From an uncultured Algibacter sp. (GTDB lineage Bacteria; Bacteroidota; Bacteroidia; Flavobacteriales; Flavobacteriaceae): 64,000 nucleotides of DNA. The DNA is taken from contig NZ_CANMAU010000004.1 of NCBI RefSeq assembly GCF_947495925.1, forward strand, positions 310,001 through 374,000, written 5' to 3'. Below the pieces are notes generated by a model. That model was not told the DNA's origin, did no database searches, and worked only from the letters and a program-made list of their open reading frames with translations. Below, one piece after another: positions 61,222 through 64,000 of the stretch (within the stretch, counting starts at the first letter, position 1; every line of letters starts with the position of its first letter). Made by a program: the position numbers and the translations under genes.

Positions 61222-63051
61222 TTAAATTTTAAAATAATCTATATAGTTCTCTAAATCTTTATCACCACGACCAGATAAACTAACAACCACAACATCATCA
61301 GGTTTAAAGGTTTTTTGTTCGAAAATGGCTAAAGCATGAGAGCTTTCAATTGCTGGAATAATACCCTCTAATTTACAAAGTTCTAAACCAGCGTTCATAG
61401 CTTCACTATCTGTAATAGACATGAATTCTGCACGACCTGTTTTGCATAAATGTGCATGCATTGGGCCAACTCCGGGGTAATCTAAACCTGCCGAAATAGA
61501 ATATGGCTCAGTGATTTGACCATCTTTAGTTTGCATCAATAGTGTTTTACAACCGTGAATGATGCCTTCCTTTCCTAAAACGGAAGTTGCCGCACTTTCA
61601 CCAGAATCTACGCCTAAACCTGCAGCTTCAACAGCTATAATGCCAACGTCTGGTTCATGTAAATAATGATAATAAGTTCCTGCAGCATTACTACCTCCAC
61701 CAATACAGGCGACAACATAATCTGGATTTTCTCGTCCTTCTTGTTCTTTTAACTGCCATTTAATTTCTTCTGAAACTACAGATTGAAATTTTGTTACCAT
61801 ATCTGGATAGGGATGAGGACCAATAGCAGATCCAATAATATAGTGTGTATTTACAGGGTTGTTAATCCAGTCGCGAATAGCCTCGTTTGTAGCATCTTTT
61901 AGCGTCCGACTTCCTGATAGTGCAGGAATCACTTTAGCACCCAGCATTTTCATTCTAGCTACGTTTGGTGCTTGACGAGCAATATCAATTTCGCCCATAT
62001 AAACAATACACTCCAGACCCATTAAGGCACAAACTGTAGCCGTTGCTACACCATGTTGTCCAGCTCCAGTTTCAGCAATAATTCGTTTTTTTCCTAAACG
62101 TTTTGCCATTAAAATCTGTCCAATAGTGTTGTTGATTTTATGGGCACCAGTGTGATTTAAATCTTCGCGCTTCAGGTAAATTTTTGCATTATATTTTTCC
62201 GAAAGGCGTTTGGCAAAATAGAGTGGAGAAGGGCGACCAACGTAATCTTTTAAAAGCTGATTGAATTCTTTTTGAAAATCAGGTTCAGCCATTACTTTTA
62301 AGTAGTTCTGGCGTAACTCTTCTACATTAGGATATAACATTTCTGGAATAAATGCGCCACCAAATTCGCCATAATATCCTTTTTCATCTACATTATAATT
62401 CATAGTTTTTTTATCATTAAGTTTATTAATGAATTCTCTTAAAATTGAAATATTTTTAAGTCCAGGCTCTTTTTCAAACTTGCTATTTACATCTAAGGCA
62501 TAGCAATATTTATAAGCTTCACTTTCTTTAAATTTTTTGATATCGTCTACTTGGTCTAACCCAATGCCACCACTTAAAAAGAAAGGTTTTGTTGATGGGT
62601 AGTTGTTTAAAAGACTCCAATCAAACCTATAACCATTTCCTCCAGGTAATTTTCCTTTGGTATCAAATAAGTAGTAATCGCATGTATTTTCATAAGGGTC
62701 TAGAGCAGCGAAATTGAATTCATCCTTAATAGAGAACACTTTAATTATTTCAATGGGTTCTGGATCAGAAAATAATTCGGTTGAACGTAATATACTGCAG
62801 TAATAAGGCGATTCTTCACCATGTAATTGAATAGCTTGTAAATTGAATTCATTTACTTTTTCAATTACAGTACTTATTTCTTCATTTACAAAAACACCTA
62901 CTTTTTTAATGGTATTTGAAATTTCAGGAATTTTGGTGTCAAAATGTCTTGGTGTGTCTTCATAGAATATAAACCCAAGATAATCTGGCTGCAGTGAAGC
63001 AACATGCTCTATATTATCTTGGTATTTCATACCACAAATTTTCAGTTTCAT
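61222..63051 (-). CDS. trpF/trpB: TrpF-TrpB in one frame (phosphoribosylanthranilate isomerase / tryptophan synthase beta)
   Basis: 609 residues. Residues 1-216 are TrpF ('[20 protein letters not shown]', '[13 protein letters not shown]', '[12 protein letters not shown]'). From the Met at about 217 (ATG at 62403) it is TrpB, with the PLP lysine in '[15 protein letters not shown]' and '[15 protein letters not shown]'. The two are normally separate genes. The join lies at a run of seven A (62412-62406); with six A, TrpF would end at a TGA overlapping the trpB ATG. A one-base slip, real or from sequencing, therefore explains the fusion, and trpB can still start on its own ATG. Confidence 0.85.
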   Translation of the reverse strand: MKLKICGMKYQDNIEHVASLQPDYLGFIFYEDTPRHFDTKIPEISNTIKKVGVFVNEEISTVIEKVNEFNLQAIQLHGEESPYYCSILRSTELFSDPEPIEIIKVFSIKDEFNFAALDPYENTCDYYLFDTKGKLPGGNGYRFDWSLLNNYPSTKPFFLSGGIGLDQVDDIKKFKESEAYKYCYALDVNSKFEKEPGLKNISILREFINKLNDKKTMNYNVDEKGYYGEFGGAFIPEMLYPNVEELRQNYLKVMAEPDFQKEFNQLLKDYVGRPSPLYFAKRLSEKYNAKIYLKREDLNHTGAHKINNTIGQILMAKRLGKKRIIAETGAGQHGVATATVCALMGLECIVYMGEIDIARQAPNVARMKMLGAKVIPALSGSRTLKDATNEAIRDWINNPVNTHYIIGSAIGPHPYPDMVTKFQSVVSEEIKWQLKEQEGRENPDYVVACIGGGSNAAGTYYHYLHEPDVGIIAVEAAGLGVDSGESAATSVLGKEGIIHGCKTLLMQTKDGQITEPYSISAGLDYPGVGPMHAHLCKTGRAEFMSITDSEAMNAGLELCKLEGIIPAIESSHALAIFEQKTFKPDDVVVVSLSGRGDKDLENYIDYFKI

Positions 63052-63833
63052 AGTTCTAAATTTTTGATAAACTGAGTTGCACTTTCTCCGGGATTATCTG
63101 TTTTCATAAAATTTTCTCCAATTAAAAAACCTTGATAACCATATGGTTGTAATTCTTTAATAGCTTCAATATGACTAATACCGCTTTCTGATACTTTTAC
63201 AAAGTCATCAGGAATTAGCTTACTTAAACTTTTACTGGTGTCTAAACTAACATCAAAAGTTTTTAAGTTTCTGTTATTAACACCAAGCATATCTAGACTT
63301 GGCATGACAGATTTGTGTAGTTCTTTTTCGTTATGTACTTCTAATAAAACATCTAATTTCAAGCTTTTTGCAAATTCTGAGAATTGTTTTATTTCATCCC
63401 TCGAAAGAATTGCTGCAATTAATAGAATAACATCTGCACCGTAGGCTTTAGCTTCTAATAATTGGTATTCATCAATTATAAACTCTTTTCTCAATAGCGG
63501 TAAATTAAAACTTGCTCTAGCAGTTAATAAATCGTCTAAAGAACCACCAAAGTATTTGCCATCCGTTAAAACAGACATACCGCAAACACCTGCATTTTCA
63601 TATCCACTCGCCACATCTTGAACGTTTAATCCATTATTTATTACAGGTTTTGAAGGAGACCTTCGTTTGTGTTCAGCTATAATTCCAGATTTACTATTGC
63701 TTAATTTATTAGCTAGTGAAATGGTTTCTCGTTCAAACAAAACAGATTGCTCTAATTGAGAAACAGGTATTAAATCTTTTCTTAGCGCAACTTCTTTACG
63801 CTTATCTAGTGTTATTTTATCTAAAATGTTCAT
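63048..63833 (-). CDS. trpC: Indole-3-glycerol-phosphate synthase
   Basis: 261 residues: '[16 protein letters not shown]' (catalytic Lys region), '[20 protein letters not shown]', '[20 protein letters not shown]' and '[17 protein letters not shown]'. It closes the indole ring of the pathway. The stop overlaps the trpF start by 4 bp (ATGA), and its ATG shares one base with the trpD stop, so translation of the operon is tightly coupled. Confidence 0.96.
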   Translation of the reverse strand: MNILDKITLDKRKEVALRKDLIPVSQLEQSVLFERETISLANKLSNSKSGIIAEHKRRSPSKPVINNGLNVQDVASGYENAGVCGMSVLTDGKYFGGSLDDLLTARASFNLPLLRKEFIIDEYQLLEAKAYGADVILLIAAILSRDEIKQFSEFAKSLKLDVLLEVHNEKELHKSVMPSLDMLGVNNRNLKTFDVSLDTSKSLSKLIPDDFVKVSESGISHIEAIKELQPYGYQGFLIGENFMKTDNPGESATQFIKNLEL

Positions 63834-64000
63834 TACTTACTTAGCTCAATCAATTTATCTAAACTTGTTTTTGCTTTTCCAGAAAACAAAGATTCCTTTG
63901 CTATTTCAAAGCCTTCATGGTGTGAAATTTGTTTTGAAGTGGCTATTGCTAATCCAGCATTTGCACAAACGACATTGTTTTGTGCTTCGGTTCCTTTTCC
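63833..64000 (-). CDS. trpD: Anthranilate phosphoribosyltransferase, C-terminal end (partial)
   Basis: The last 55 residues run to a TAA at 63833-63835. 'GKGTEAQNNVVCANAGLAI' is the conserved C-terminal motif of TrpD; the rest continues past the window edge. It fits the gene order trpD-trpC-trpF-trpB-trpA seen here, on the minus strand. Confidence 0.9.
   Translation of the reverse strand, partial: GKGTEAQNNVVCANAGLAIATSKQISHHEGFEIAKESLFSGKAKTSLDKLIELSK

Noticed and set aside
1-64000. CRISPR arrays, tRNA or rRNA genes, insertion sequences
   Set aside because: I looked for regular spaced repeats, tRNA arm patterns, transposase or integrase motifs and found none that held up.

Overview
The window comes from a low-GC member of the Bacteroidota, most likely a marine Flavobacteriaceae. 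Support: a type IX secretion sorting domain at 1051-1773, FecI/FecR/TonB-receptor signalling modules, many lipoproteins with acidic tails after the cysteine, promoters of the TTTG/TAnnTTTG kind (19153-19181, 45794-45825), and few Shine-Dalgarno-like sites. I saw no rRNA, tRNA or CRISPR array, and no integrase or transposase.

Layout. 1-2.2 kb: a cut-off lipoprotein, a DUF5777 barrel, a T9SS-exported protein and an OB-fold protein. 2.3-7.2 kb: an ECF sigma / FecR / STN-TonB-receptor signalling locus with a divergent lipoprotein; the sigma gene is enclosed by a perfect 29-bp inverted repeat. 7.2-9.6 kb: thioesterase, small membrane protein, RmuC. 9.6-12.3 kb: an accessory island with a reverse transcriptase of the defence-associated (UG/DRT) kind, a structured 440-bp non-coding region upstream of it, and a divergent unknown gene. 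12.3-22.4 kb: a cobalamin locus with an ABC importer (ATPase, permease, lipoprotein), CobC-CobS-CobT-CobU on the minus strand, then on the plus strand a soluble cobalamin-binding protein, a cobalamin riboswitch, a BtuB-like receptor and a BtuG-like surface propeller. 22.4-32.3 kb: a Dph6-like ATPase, S41 protease, a second ECF sigma operon with two DUF4252 proteins, purB, a haem-binding protein, a glycosyltransferase and a lipoprotein.

32.4-41.4 kb looks like an inserted and partly decayed island. It holds three full DUF3604 lipoproteins in tandem, the tail of a fourth, an arylsulfatase C-terminal fragment, a parvulin-type PPIase and a HupE/UreJ protein. It is bounded by a 20-bp perfect direct repeat that on the right lies inside the 3' end of the sirtuin gene cobB and on the left lies in a short displaced copy of that 3' end. 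41.4-50 kb: cobB, trmH, a DEAD-box helicase with a long structured leader, an ArsR-SRPBCC pair with a palindromic operator, a glycosylase-like protein, a Crp/Fnr gene broken by one stop codon, an SDR and a second Crp/Fnr gene. 50-56.2 kb: a MarR-controlled operon (SDR, RND exporter, LolA-like protein, beta-barrel) with three matching operator palindromes. 56.5-64 kb: zinc peptidase, RhlE-like helicase, small proteins, trmL, DUF805, then trpA, an apparent trpF-trpB fusion, trpC and the end of trpD.

The most promising candidate for something little described is the reverse-transcriptase island. The intergenic region carries several hairpins and, antisense to the RT, an 85-codon stop-free frame encoding a hydrophobic, probably helical peptide. 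This recalls the concatemeric 'Neo' reading frame of DRT2 systems. The inverted repeat around the ECF sigma gene (possible invertible switch or duplicated promoter) and the cobB-targeted DUF3604 island are the next best.
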